Shown here one piece after another: positions 16,134 to 23,897 of a DNA stretch of 38,024 nucleotides; within the stretch, counting starts at the first letter, position 1; the number at the start of each line of letters is the position of its first letter. The notes beneath the pieces were generated by a model, which saw only the letters and a program-made list of their open reading frames with translations, was not told the DNA's origin and did no database searches. The translations under genes were made by a program, and so were the position numbers. This DNA comes from Gudongella sp964607545 (GTDB lineage Bacteria > Bacillota > Clostridia > Tissierellales > Tissierellaceae). The stretch spans positions 1 to 38,024 of the forward strand of contig CAZSLV010000003.1 in NCBI GenBank assembly GCA_964607545.1, given 5' to 3'.

Positions 16134-16160
16134 CTTACCCTAAATGTCCATTACTAATCA
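16134..16160 (-). promoter_or_regulatory. Candidate sigma-B-like promoter of ferritin
   Basis: TGATT (16156-16160), a 15-base spacer, then GGGTAAG (16134-16140), 43 bases before the ATG. It shares a 12-base stretch, ACATTTAGGGTA, with the promoter of the neighbouring 97-residue gene. Confidence 0.5.
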
Positions 16161-16174
16161 CAGGTTAAATTAAT

Positions 16175-16187
16175 TGTAATGATTACA
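16175..16187. promoter_or_regulatory. Palindromic operator candidate 1 upstream of ferritin
   Basis: TGTAAT-G-ATTACA is a perfect 6-1-6 palindrome. Extended to TTGTAAT-G-ATTACAT it resembles the 7-1-7 PerR/Fur box pattern. Its centre is 24 bases from that of a second palindrome. Confidence 0.5.
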
Positions 16188-16198
16188 TTTATTGGTCC

Positions 16199-16211
16199 TA
16201 GTATTATACTA
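16199..16211. promoter_or_regulatory. Palindromic operator candidate 2 upstream of ferritin
   Basis: TAGTAT-T-ATACTA is a perfect 6-1-6 palindrome with a TATAAT inside it on the minus strand, so it could equally cover a -10 box. Confidence 0.45.
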
Positions 16212-16247
16212 CCATATTAATATTGATATTGCTAGCTAAATATATTC

Positions 16248-16541
16248 TTAAATGCGTTTTTTTTCTGGATTATATATAGGATATACACTATAAATATCTA
16301 TATTTGCATCTGATAGTAACTTAATCATAATGGGGATAGATTGAACTAGTATTTCTACTTCCACTCCATTATACTTTAAGACAAGCTCTGACATATCAAC
16401 AAGCTTGGTACTTGATAATAAGTCCATAAGTTCTTCCTTTACCCTGGGTGTGTTTATCTGACCAATTAGAAAAAACACCCTCTTCTTTTCTTTGGTGTAG
16501 TCATTATGGTTTATTTTGTTAATTAGCAAAACATCATTCAT
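16248..16541 (-). CDS. Unrecognised 97-residue protein
   Basis: I do not recognise this family. It is soluble and has no cysteine. It alternates short beta-like stretches (KRVFFLIG, VEVEILVQSIP, IDIYSVYPIYN) with two helices, giving a beta-alpha-beta look reminiscent of a small ACT-like ligand-binding domain; this is only an impression. A GGAGA site precedes the ATG. It is divergent from the Crp/Fnr gene and lies upstream of ferritin on the same strand without an obvious terminator between. A sigma-B-like promoter is visible 32 bases before its start, so it is probably expressed. Confidence 0.6.
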   Translation of the reverse strand: MNDVLLINKINHNDYTKEKKRVFFLIGQINTPRVKEELMDLLSSTKLVDMSELVLKYNGVEVEILVQSIPIMIKLLSDANIDIYSVYPIYNPEKKRI

Positions 16542-16572
16542 ATTGCATCTCCTTCTTATCTTATTTATTCCC

Positions 16573-16599
16573 TATACCCTAAATGTACTTTTAAAAACT
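16573..16599 (-). promoter_or_regulatory. Candidate sigma-B-like promoter of the 97-residue gene
   Basis: AGTTT (16595-16599), a 15-base spacer, then GGGTATA (16573-16579). It lies 32 bases before the start codon and is the best match in the window to a WGWTT-N15-GGGTAWA pattern. Confidence 0.55.
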
Positions 16600-16609
16600 A
16601 TCCTAGGTA

Positions 16610-16636
16610 TGAATGAGGATTATTTTAAGGGGTATA
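16610..16636 (+). promoter_or_regulatory. Candidate sigma-B-like promoter of the Crp/Fnr gene
   Basis: TGAAT (16610-16614), a 15-base spacer, then GGGTATA (16630-16636), 33 bases before the ATG. AAAACTAT (16594-16601) and ATAGTTTT (16644-16651) form an inverted repeat around it. Confidence 0.4.
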
Positions 16637-16668
16637 CTCTTAAATAGTTTTATAAGGAGGTTTTTACT

Positions 16669-17346
16669 ATGGATTTATCTTTAAAAGCATTGACCAATTC
16701 AGTTTTATTTAAAGGCTTAAGTGAAGATGATATAAATGAATTAATAAAGGATATTAATGTATTAAAAAGGGAATACTCCCCCTTGGAAGTTATTGCATTT
16801 GAAGGTGACCCTTGTGATTCTTTATCCCTTATACTTTCTGGGGAAGTTGAAATTCACAAGCCTTTCCCATCAGGTAAGGTTGTAACTATTAGCCATTTTT
16901 ATAGTGGTAATATTTTTGCTGAATCCCTTGTCTTTTCAAATAAAAAAGAATACCCTGCAAATGTTATTTCAACAAGCAAAAGTACTATCTTATTTATACC
17001 TAGAAGTGACCTAACACAACTTTTAAGTAAAAACCCCATAGTCCTAGAAAATTTTGCTGGTGTCCTTTCAAAGAGAATTCATATGTTAAACGATAGGATA
17101 ACTAACCTTTCTTTTGATACTACTAGAAAGAAAATAGTCAATATCCTTTTACTTGAATACGCCAGGCAAAAGACATCATCCCTTATCTTACCCTATAGCA
17201 GGAAGAAGATGGCTGAACTTTTAAATATACCCAGGCCTTCTTTATCTAGAGAGTTGATAAGGATGAAAGAAGATGGCCTTATAGACTTTTATAAAAATAG
17301 GTTTAAGATATTAGATATTAAAGGATTAGAAAAATCCCTAAATTAA
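16669..17346 (+). CDS. Crp/Fnr-family transcriptional regulator
   Basis: A 225-residue regulator with an N-terminal cyclic-nucleotide-binding-type beta barrel (about residues 14-125, including SLILSGEVEIHKPFPSGK) and a dimer helix. The C-terminal HTH domain contains SRKKMAELLNIPRPSLSRELIRMKEDGLI. The four-cysteine Fe-S motif of FNR is missing and only one Cys (about residue 45) is seen. The phosphate cassette arginine of true CRP is not evident, so the effector is unknown. AAGGAGG precedes the ATG by 7 bases. It is divergent from the 97-residue gene and ends 6 bases from the convergent PAP2 gene. Confidence 0.88.
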   Translation: MDLSLKALTNSVLFKGLSEDDINELIKDINVLKREYSPLEVIAFEGDPCDSLSLILSGEVEIHKPFPSGKVVTISHFYSGNIFAESLVFSNKKEYPANVISTSKSTILFIPRSDLTQLLSKNPIVLENFAGVLSKRIHMLNDRITNLSFDTTRKKIVNILLLEYARQKTSSLILPYSRKKMAELLNIPRPSLSRELIRMKEDGLIDFYKNRFKILDIKGLEKSLN

Positions 17347-17352
17347 TATATA

Positions 17353-17967
17353 TTAGTTTAGAGATTTTTTCTTTACTAGTAGTATAAGTATTTCATAGTA
17401 AATATAGCCTCCTAATAGGCCCCCTATTATATCACTTGGCCAATGGACCCCAAGGGATATCCTACTTAAGCCCATTAGGAGTATATAAAAAGATGCTACT
17501 ATATAGGGTGTTTTTTTCTTGCAGTCAGGTTTTTTTCTAGAGTAGAGGTAGGCAAAGGTTAAAAACATGGTAGTTGATACCATAGTATGGCCACTAGGGT
17601 AGGATAAGCCACCTTGATCAACTAAGAAATACTCTATTGGCCTAGTCCTTTGAAAAATAGCCTTTAAGAGAAAATTTGTTATAAAAGAGCCCAAGGATGA
17701 AGCTAAAAGTAAAGTTGTTATATAATAGGACTTTTTTATTAAAAAATATACTATAACAATTCCCATTACAGGAAAGAGAAAGCTTTCGGATCCTAAAAAT
17801 GAAATAAAAGCCATAAAGGAAATAACTTTTGTATCTAGGCCATCCTTAACCCACTTCAAAATATAAGCATCAAATAATATCCCCTTATCAGACTTAAAAA
17901 CTAAGAAACCCAGGGTTATAAATAATAAAAAACTAATAAATACTAACTTTTGTTTTGACTTTTCCAT
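17353..17967 (-). CDS. PAP2-family membrane phosphatase
   Basis: A 204-residue integral membrane phosphatase of the PAP2 superfamily with about six hydrophobic segments. The tripartite active site is intact: KAIFQRTRP near residue 91, PSGHT near 112 and SRISLGVHWPSD near 156, the His and Asp of the last being catalytic. Likely substrates are undecaprenyl pyrophosphate or phosphatidate. It starts just beyond the lpdA terminator and converges on the Crp/Fnr gene with only 6 bases between stops, so any terminator must lie inside that neighbour. Confidence 0.88.
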   Translation of the reverse strand: MEKSKQKLVFISFLLFITLGFLVFKSDKGILFDAYILKWVKDGLDTKVISFMAFISFLGSESFLFPVMGIVIVYFLIKKSYYITTLLLASSLGSFITNFLLKAIFQRTRPIEYFLVDQGGLSYPSGHTMVSTTMFLTFAYLYSRKKPDCKKKTPYIVASFYILLMGLSRISLGVHWPSDIIGGLLGGYIYYEILILLVKKKSLN

Positions 17968-17990
17968 TTGAAAGTTACCACCTCTTAATT

Positions 17991-18019
17991 AAAAGACGAC
18001 GATATTATCGTCGTCTTTT
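17991..18019 (-). terminator. Terminator of the glycine cleavage operon
   Basis: Perfect 14-base arms around one base (AAAAGACGACGATA and its complement), 2 bases past the lpdA stop, with T tracts on both flanks. Confidence 0.88.
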
Positions 18020-18021
18020 TG

Positions 18022-19434
18022 CTAACTTCTTCTTTTTCTTTTAGGGGCTATGTGGATTGCAGCATCATCTAATCCTAGAGTAGCTTCAAAGAAAGCTTCT
18101 GATAGGGTTGGATGGGCATGTATTGTCCTTTTTATTGCTCCTACATCTAAGTTATTAGATATGGCTAAAGCGCCCTCGTGTATTAAGTCATTTGCATGGG
18201 GGCCTAAAATATGGACACCCAATATTTTATTATCTTCATTAGAAGCAATTATCTTAATTATCCCATCTGTTTCACCAATAGATAAAGCCTTTCCATTGGC
18301 AGAGAACATAAATTTACTAGTTCGATAATCGATTCCCTTTTCTTTTAAATCCTCTTCAGTATAACCCACTTGGGCAACTTCTGTCATTGTAAAGCAACAA
18401 GCTGGCCAATGTTCTAATACTATATCTGGCTTGTGACCCATAATAGTTTCAACTACATATTCAGCTTGAGCAGAAGCAACATGGGCTAGTTGTATTCCTT
18501 TAGAGTTAACATCCCCTATAGCATAAATTCCCTTTACACTTGTTTCAAAGTTATCATCGACTGTGATAGCTTTGGAGTAATTTACTCCAGCTGCTTCTAG
18601 GTTTAGTCCCTCTATAAGGGGAGCCCTTCCTGATGCTATTAAAACATAGTCACCAACTACTTCTATTTCTTCATCTTTTTCCTTATACTGAGCAAGTACT
18701 TTTAGTTTTCCTTCAAATTCAGTAATTTCCTTGGCTCTTATATTTACATAAGTTTCTATCCCTTGTTTTTTTAGGATTGGAGTCATCCTCTTAGATATTT
18801 CCTTATCTGCATCCTTTAACATTCTAGAAGCAAGCAAGATAACATTTGAACCTAGTTCCTTGTATATACTTGCAAACTCAAGACCAATGACCCCTCCTCC
18901 AACAACTATTAGGGTTTCAGGTATGTGGTCAAGGTCTAAAATATCATCAGAAGTTATAACGCCTTTTAAGTCTACTCCTTTAGTTTCTGTCATTTGAGGG
19001 TTTGAGCCAGTTGCAATTATTATATTGTCTGCACTTACTTCTCTACTTCCTCCCTCATTTAAGTCAACATGAAGGGTATTTTTATCTTTAAAAGATGCTT
19101 TCCCATTTATTAATTCAATATTGGGATAGGAATCAATTAGCTTTTCTATTCCAGAAACAAGGTCGTTAACAACACTATTTTTTCTTTCAAGCAAGGCCTT
19201 TCCATCTAGAGAATACCCATCTACCTTAATCCCATACATCTGGGAGTTCTTTAAAGAAGACATTATTTCAGCATTTCTAAAATAAGTTTTAGTAGGAATG
19301 CACCCTCTATTAAGACAGGTGCCTCCTATTTCTCTGTTTTCAATTAATATTACTTTTGCTTCTAGTTGTGCAGCCTTGATAGCTGCAACATATCCTCCTG
19401 GTCCAGCACCAATTATGGCTATTGTCTTTGTCAA
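18022..19434 (-). CDS. lpdA: Dihydrolipoyl dehydrogenase (glycine cleavage L-protein)
   Basis: Flavoprotein disulfide oxidoreductase that reoxidises the dihydrolipoyl arm of GcvH with NAD+. The FAD motif IAIIGAGPGGYVAA is at the N-terminus. The redox pair GGTCLNRGCIPT lies near residue 35, the NAD motif VVGGGVIGLEFA near 167, and the C-terminal His-Glu motif HAHPTLSEAF near 440. It has no fused lipoyl domain. I place the start at TTG 19434 (470 residues), because AGGGGTGA lies correctly before it and the FAD motif follows directly. A longer reading from 19473 would run into gcvPB. It is last in the gcv operon. Confidence 0.92.
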   Translation of the reverse strand: MTKTIAIIGAGPGGYVAAIKAAQLEAKVILIENREIGGTCLNRGCIPTKTYFRNAEIMSSLKNSQMYGIKVDGYSLDGKALLERKNSVVNDLVSGIEKLIDSYPNIELINGKASFKDKNTLHVDLNEGGSREVSADNIIIATGSNPQMTETKGVDLKGVITSDDILDLDHIPETLIVVGGGVIGLEFASIYKELGSNVILLASRMLKDADKEISKRMTPILKKQGIETYVNIRAKEITEFEGKLKVLAQYKEKDEEIEVVGDYVLIASGRAPLIEGLNLEAAGVNYSKAITVDDNFETSVKGIYAIGDVNSKGIQLAHVASAQAEYVVETIMGHKPDIVLEHWPACCFTMTEVAQVGYTEEDLKEKGIDYRTSKFMFSANGKALSIGETDGIIKIIASNEDNKILGVHILGPHANDLIHEGALAISNNLDVGAIKRTIHAHPTLSEAFFEATLGLDDAAIHIAPKRKRRS

Positions 19435-19444
19435 AGAATCACCC

Positions 19445-20902
19445 CTAAGCTTGATATTTAACGTTGATATCACGAGCAGCTTTTACTTCATCAGGTCTTC
19501 TTACAATAGTATTGTGTGGAGCTGATTTTACCAATTCTGGATCTGATTCAGCTTCTTTTGCTATTTGTATCATAGCTTCTATAAATTCATCAAGTGTTTC
19601 CTTACTTTCTGTTTCAGTTGGTTCAATCATTAAGGCTTGGTTAATTATTAATGGGAAGTAAATTGTTGGTGGATGGTATCCTAGGTCAAGTAATCTCTTA
19701 GCAATATCAAGAGTTGTTACTTCACTTAATGAAGATCCCTTTAATCCTCCAAATACTACTTCATGCATATAAAGAGTATCTATTGGTAAATGGTAGTAGT
19801 CTTTTAGCTTACTCATGATGTAGTTAGCATTAAGGACTGCCATTGTAGAAGCTCTCTTTATTCCATCCCTACCCATAGTTAATATATAGGTATAGGCCCT
19901 TACCATTATACCAAAGTGACCGTAGAAGTCTTTTACCTTGCCAATTGTCTTTGGATAATCATAGTCTAGGAAGTAACCATCTTTTTTCTTTTCAACCATA
20001 GGGACTGGTAAATACTCTACTAAGAAGTCTTTACACCCAACAGGTCCTGAACCAGGTCCCCCACCACCATGAGGTGTTGAGAATGTCTTGTGGATGTTGT
20101 AGTGGACTACGTCAAATCCCATGTCTCCAGGTCTAGCATGGCCCATAACAGCATTCATATTAGCTCCATCGTAATAAAGAAGACCACCTGCATCATGGAC
20201 TATTTGAGCTATTTCCTTTATTCCCCTGTCAAATAAGCCAAGGGTGTTTGGATTTGTAAGCATAAGTCCAGCAGTGTCATCTCCAACGGCCGCCTTAAGT
20301 GCTTCTAGGTCTACTAAACCATCTTTTGTAGATTTAATCTCTACAATCTTATAGCCAGCCATGGCAGCTGTTGCTGGGTTTGTACCATGGGCAGAATCAG
20401 GTACTATTATTTTGTTTCTCTTTAAGTCTCCCCTGTCCTCATGATAAGCTCTAATTAGCATTATTCCAGTAAGCTCTCCATGGGCTCCTGCTGCTGGTTG
20501 AAGGGTCATCCTATCCATTCCTGCTATTTCACAAAGAGATTTTTCAAGTTCATACATTAATTGTAAGGAACCTTGTATACAATCTTCTGGTTGTAGGGGA
20601 TGAATATTAGCAAACCCGTCATACCTTGCTGTATCCTCATTTATCTTTGGATTATACTTCATTGTACAAGATCCAAGTGGATAAAATCCAGTATCTACTC
20701 CATAGTTTTTATTGGATAGATTAGTGTAGTGTCTTATTACATCTATTTCAAATAACTCTGGTAATTTTAATTCTTCTTTGTTGATAAATTCTTCTGGTAT
20801 TAAATCTTTAATGTCTTTATCTTCAACATCAAGAGGCGGTAGCATATAGGCTTTTCTACCAGGCTTTGAAAGTTCGAATATTAACTTATCATAGTTTCTC
20901 AT
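19445..20902 (-). CDS. gcvPB: Glycine dehydrogenase (decarboxylating) subunit 2
   Basis: PLP-carrying half of the two-subunit P-protein. With GcvPA it decarboxylates glycine and transfers the aminomethyl group to lipoyl-GcvH. The PLP lysine lies in HYNIHKTFSTPHGGGG near residue 275, and the glycine-rich stretch GGGGPGSGPVG follows. Length is 485 residues, normal for the split form. Its ATG overlaps the gcvPA stop by one base (TAATG), giving tight coupling of the two subunits. The lpdA start follows 10 bases after its stop. Confidence 0.96.
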   Translation of the reverse strand: MRNYDKLIFELSKPGRKAYMLPPLDVEDKDIKDLIPEEFINKEELKLPELFEIDVIRHYTNLSNKNYGVDTGFYPLGSCTMKYNPKINEDTARYDGFANIHPLQPEDCIQGSLQLMYELEKSLCEIAGMDRMTLQPAAGAHGELTGIMLIRAYHEDRGDLKRNKIIVPDSAHGTNPATAAMAGYKIVEIKSTKDGLVDLEALKAAVGDDTAGLMLTNPNTLGLFDRGIKEIAQIVHDAGGLLYYDGANMNAVMGHARPGDMGFDVVHYNIHKTFSTPHGGGGPGSGPVGCKDFLVEYLPVPMVEKKKDGYFLDYDYPKTIGKVKDFYGHFGIMVRAYTYILTMGRDGIKRASTMAVLNANYIMSKLKDYYHLPIDTLYMHEVVFGGLKGSSLSEVTTLDIAKRLLDLGYHPPTIYFPLIINQALMIEPTETESKETLDEFIEAMIQIAKEAESDPELVKSAPHNTIVRRPDEVKAARDINVKYQA

Positions 20903-22245
20903 TATATCCCCTCCATTACGCTGGTAAGCTTGTCAATCTCTTCTTTTGTCCTTTTTTCAGTAACAGCATATAAAACTGCATTCTCAAATTCTGGATAGCA
21001 TTTGCCCAAGTCGTAACCACCAATGATATCTTCTTTTCTTAACTCTTCTGTTAATTTGGAAGGGTCAACATCTGATGTTACTGCAAATTCTTTAAAGAAT
21101 GGCTTATCAAAGAGTGGCTTGTACTTACCTGATTTTGTCATTTGTTCAAAGGCATAATGAGCTTTTTTAGCACTTTGTTCTGCAACTTCTCTAAGGCCTT
21201 CTTTACCCATAGTTACCATGTAAACTGTTGCTGCAAGTGAGTTTAGTCCTTGGTTAGAACAAATGTTTGAAGTAGCTTTTTCTCTTCTTATATGTTGCTC
21301 TCTAGCTGTTAAAGTCAATACAAATGATCTTTTCCCATCTAAATCTTCAGTTTGACCAACAATTCTTCCTGGTATCTTTCTAATATATTCTTTATTAACA
21401 GCCATAAATCCTAAATAAGGGCCACCAAAACTTAAGCCCATACCCATTGGCTGACCTTCTCCAACAACTACATCTACTCCTAAATCTCCAGGTTTCTTTA
21501 AGATTCCTAAGGAAATTGGGTCAACAGATGCTACAAATGTCGTTTTCTTACCCCTATGAGCAACCTTGCCTAGGCCTTCTAGGTCTTCAATGATACCAAA
21601 GAAGTTTGGACTTTGTACTATAACAGCAGCTGTATTGTCATTTACTAAACCTTCTAGGGCATCTATATCAGTAACCCCATCCTTCATATCTACTTCTATA
21701 ACTTTTAGGTTTTGTACATGAGCATAAGTTTTAAGAACCTGTCTTGCATCTGGTTTCACAGTTTTTGAAATAATTATTTCATCTTTTTTAGATACTGCCG
21801 CTGCCATAAGAGCAGCTTCTGCTATAGCAGTTCCCCCATCATAAAGGGAAGCATTAGCAGCATCCATACCTGTTAAATCAGCTATTAAAGTTTGAAATTC
21901 AAATATATACTGCAAGGTCCCTTGGCTTATCTCTGGTTGATAAGGCGTATATGAAGTATAAAATTCACTTCTAGAAATAATGTGATTAACTATTGATGGT
22001 ACATAGTGGTCGTATGCTCCTGCCCCAAGGAAACTAGTAAGTTTTCCTAGAGAACAGTTTTTATCAGCTAAACTCTTTAAATAAGTTGTTACCTCCAACT
22101 CACTTTTTGCCTTTGGCATATCTAAATCTTTACCAAAGTAAACATCTTTAGGAATGTCTGCAAATAACTGATCAAGGCTTTCTAGACCGATTGATTCTAA
22201 CATTTCCTTTATATCTTCAGGTGTTGCAGGCAAATATGGATGCAT
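20902..22245 (-). CDS. gcvPA: Glycine dehydrogenase (decarboxylating) subunit 1
   Basis: N-terminal half of the two-subunit glycine decarboxylase. It opens with HPYLPATPEDIKEMLESIG, as is typical, and contains SFLGAGAYDHYVPS near residue 88, EISQGTLQYIFEFQT near 125 and SNICSNQGLNSLAA near 331. Length is 447 residues. It starts 1 base after the gcvH stop. In an amino-acid fermenter this complex can run in either direction, linking glycine to methylene-tetrahydrofolate, CO2, ammonia and NADH. Confidence 0.96.
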   Translation of the reverse strand: MHPYLPATPEDIKEMLESIGLESLDQLFADIPKDVYFGKDLDMPKAKSELEVTTYLKSLADKNCSLGKLTSFLGAGAYDHYVPSIVNHIISRSEFYTSYTPYQPEISQGTLQYIFEFQTLIADLTGMDAANASLYDGGTAIAEAALMAAAVSKKDEIIISKTVKPDARQVLKTYAHVQNLKVIEVDMKDGVTDIDALEGLVNDNTAAVIVQSPNFFGIIEDLEGLGKVAHRGKKTTFVASVDPISLGILKKPGDLGVDVVVGEGQPMGMGLSFGGPYLGFMAVNKEYIRKIPGRIVGQTEDLDGKRSFVLTLTAREQHIRREKATSNICSNQGLNSLAATVYMVTMGKEGLREVAEQSAKKAHYAFEQMTKSGKYKPLFDKPFFKEFAVTSDVDPSKLTEELRKEDIIGGYDLGKCYPEFENAVLYAVTEKRTKEEIDKLTSVMEGI

Positions 22246-22246
22246 A

Positions 22247-22630
22247 TTATTCCTCCTCAGCTAAAAACTTTTCGTAATCCTCGCTAGTCATTAATTCTTC
22301 AAGCTCTGCCTTGTCGGAAATCTCAATCTTTACTAACCAATTTTCAAAAGCATCTGTATTTAGTAAAGCTGGATCATCCTCTAACTCTTCGTTAATTTCA
22401 ACAACTTTTCCACCAACTGGTAGGTAGATATCTGAAGCTGCCTTTACAGACTCAACTGCTGCAAATGCTTCTCCTTTTTCAAATTCATCATCAACTTCTG
22501 GTAGTTCAACATAAACTATGTCTCCTAGGTGGTGCTGAGCGTAGTCAGAAATTCCTACAAGTGCAGTGTCTCCGTCTACCTTTACCCATTCGTGATCTTT
22601 AGTGTAATGTAATCCTTTAGCTACTTTCAT
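22247..22630 (-). CDS. gcvH: Glycine cleavage system H protein
   Basis: Lipoyl carrier protein that shuttles the aminomethyl group between P-, T- and L-proteins. The lipoylated lysine is in AAVESVKAASDIY near residue 63. YTKDHEWV at the N-terminus and GISDYAQHHLGDIVYVELP are family hallmarks. I use the ATG at 22630 (127 residues), because GGAGGG lies 7 bases before it. An in-frame TTG five codons upstream would place that ribosome site inside the coding region. It is 20 bases downstream of gcvT. Confidence 0.96.
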   Translation of the reverse strand: MKVAKGLHYTKDHEWVKVDGDTALVGISDYAQHHLGDIVYVELPEVDDEFEKGEAFAAVESVKAASDIYLPVGGKVVEINEELEDDPALLNTDAFENWLVKIEISDKAELEELMTSEDYEKFLAEEE

Positions 22631-22650
22631 CAATAATCCCTCCAAGTTTT

Positions 22651-23745
22651 TTATTTTTTAAGAAATTTTTTGCTTATAACCTTTGCTTTAGCAAATTTAT
22701 TTCTTATTTTTACATCAATTTCTGTGCCTAAAGCTGTGAACTCTGTTTTTATTAATGCATTTCCAATAACTTTTCCTAGGGTTGGGCTCTTATAACCTGT
22801 AGTAACATGGCCAATTTTTTCTCCATCCTTATAGACTTCATAGCCTTCTCTTGCAATACCCTTATCTATTAGTTCTATACCTACAAGCTTTCTTTCTAGT
22901 CCCTCTTCCCATTGCTTATTAAGGGCTTCTTTACCAATATAATCAGTATCCTTATCTAGTTTTACAAAATATTTAAAACCTGCTTCTAATGGAGTTATAA
23001 CATCATCCATCTCATGCCCATAAAGTGGCAATGAAGCTTCAAATCGTAGGGTATCTCTACAGCCAAGACCAGTTGGCTTAATACCAAACTCTTCTCCAGC
23101 CTTTAGTATCTCTTGCCATACCTTTACAACCCCTTCATTGTCGCAATATACTTCAAATCCATCTTCACCAGTATAACCAGTTCTTGATACCATGCAGTTT
23201 ACTCCCGCAATATCAACATTTCTATTTAAGTGGAAAAATTTGATTGACGATAAGTCAAAGTCTGTTAACTTTTGTAGGGTTTTCTCTGCCAAAGGTCCTT
23301 GTATTGCAACTTCCCCTACTTCATCTGATATGTTTTCTAGTTCTACTTCAAAATCTCCCTTGTGATCTTGAATCCACTTCCAATCTTTAGCTGTATTACC
23401 TGCATTTACAACTAAATAAAAGAAGTTTTCATCATAACGATAAACTAATAGGTCATCCACTACGCCACCAGATTCATTACACATAAAGGTATAAATAATT
23501 TGGTTATCAACTATTGATGCTATATCATTTGTCATAAGATAGTTAACAAAGGCTAGGGCATCCTTACCTTTTACTGTTATTTCTCCCATGTGAGATACAT
23601 CAAATAAGCCTACAGCATTTCTAACAGCTTCATGTTCAGGTACCAAACCTTCATATTCTACTGGTAGAAACCAACCTGCATAGTCGACAACATTCCCCCC
23701 TAATTTTATATGTTCATCATATAAAGGGGTTTTTTTTGCGTCCAT
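22651..23745 (-). CDS. gcvT: Glycine cleavage system T protein (aminomethyltransferase)
   Basis: Tetrahydrofolate-dependent aminomethyltransferase that releases ammonia and forms 5,10-methylene-THF. Length is 364 residues. The family motifs are DVSHMGEITVKG near residue 48, MVSRTGYTGEDGFEVYC near 186, and GCRDTLRFEASLPLYGHEM near 228, whose Asp is catalytic. It is the first gene of gcvT-H-PA-PB-lpdA. The 146-base upstream gap has no recognisable glycine riboswitch but carries a sigma-B-like promoter, so control appears to be at initiation. Confidence 0.96.
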   Translation of the reverse strand: MDAKKTPLYDEHIKLGGNVVDYAGWFLPVEYEGLVPEHEAVRNAVGLFDVSHMGEITVKGKDALAFVNYLMTNDIASIVDNQIIYTFMCNESGGVVDDLLVYRYDENFFYLVVNAGNTAKDWKWIQDHKGDFEVELENISDEVGEVAIQGPLAEKTLQKLTDFDLSSIKFFHLNRNVDIAGVNCMVSRTGYTGEDGFEVYCDNEGVVKVWQEILKAGEEFGIKPTGLGCRDTLRFEASLPLYGHEMDDVITPLEAGFKYFVKLDKDTDYIGKEALNKQWEEGLERKLVGIELIDKGIAREGYEVYKDGEKIGHVTTGYKSPTLGKVIGNALIKTEFTALGTEIDVKIRNKFAKAKVISKKFLKK

Positions 23746-23795
23746 CTAATCACTCCTTCCTAATATTTGTGATATAATCGAAATACTACATCTTA

Positions 23796-23822
23796 TCTAC
23801 CCCTTAAACTATATATTAAACT
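23796..23822 (-). promoter_or_regulatory. Candidate sigma-B-like promoter of the gcv operon
   Basis: AGTTT (23818-23822; GTTTAA on the wider reading), a 15-base spacer, then GGGTAGA (23796-23802), 51 bases before the gcvT start. The -35 box overlaps a CTTATAC...GTATAAG dyad (23821-23843). Confidence 0.5.
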
Positions 23823-23843
23823 TATACCGAAGCCCTGTATAAG
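23821..23843. promoter_or_regulatory. Dyad CTTATAC-N9-GTATAAG between gcvT and the aldo/keto reductase
   Basis: A 7-base inverted repeat with a 9-base loop lies in the divergent promoter gap, overlapping the candidate gcvT -35 box. On the plus strand it is followed by a T-rich run. It could be an operator or a leader hairpin. Confidence 0.4.
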
Positions 23844-23897
23844 CTATTTTTAGTTTTATGGTAGTATACTTTGATTATACATTAAGGAGGTTTGAAT

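Noticed and set aside
19435..19473. Longer lpdA N-terminus overlapping gcvPB
   Set aside because: The extra 13 residues precede the FAD motif, overlap gcvPB and have no ribosome site, whereas TTG 19434 has AGGGGTGA correctly placed.
23746..23891. Glycine riboswitch upstream of gcvT
   Set aside because: No tandem aptamer-like sequence could be recognised in this short gap; only a promoter-like pair of boxes and a dyad are visible.
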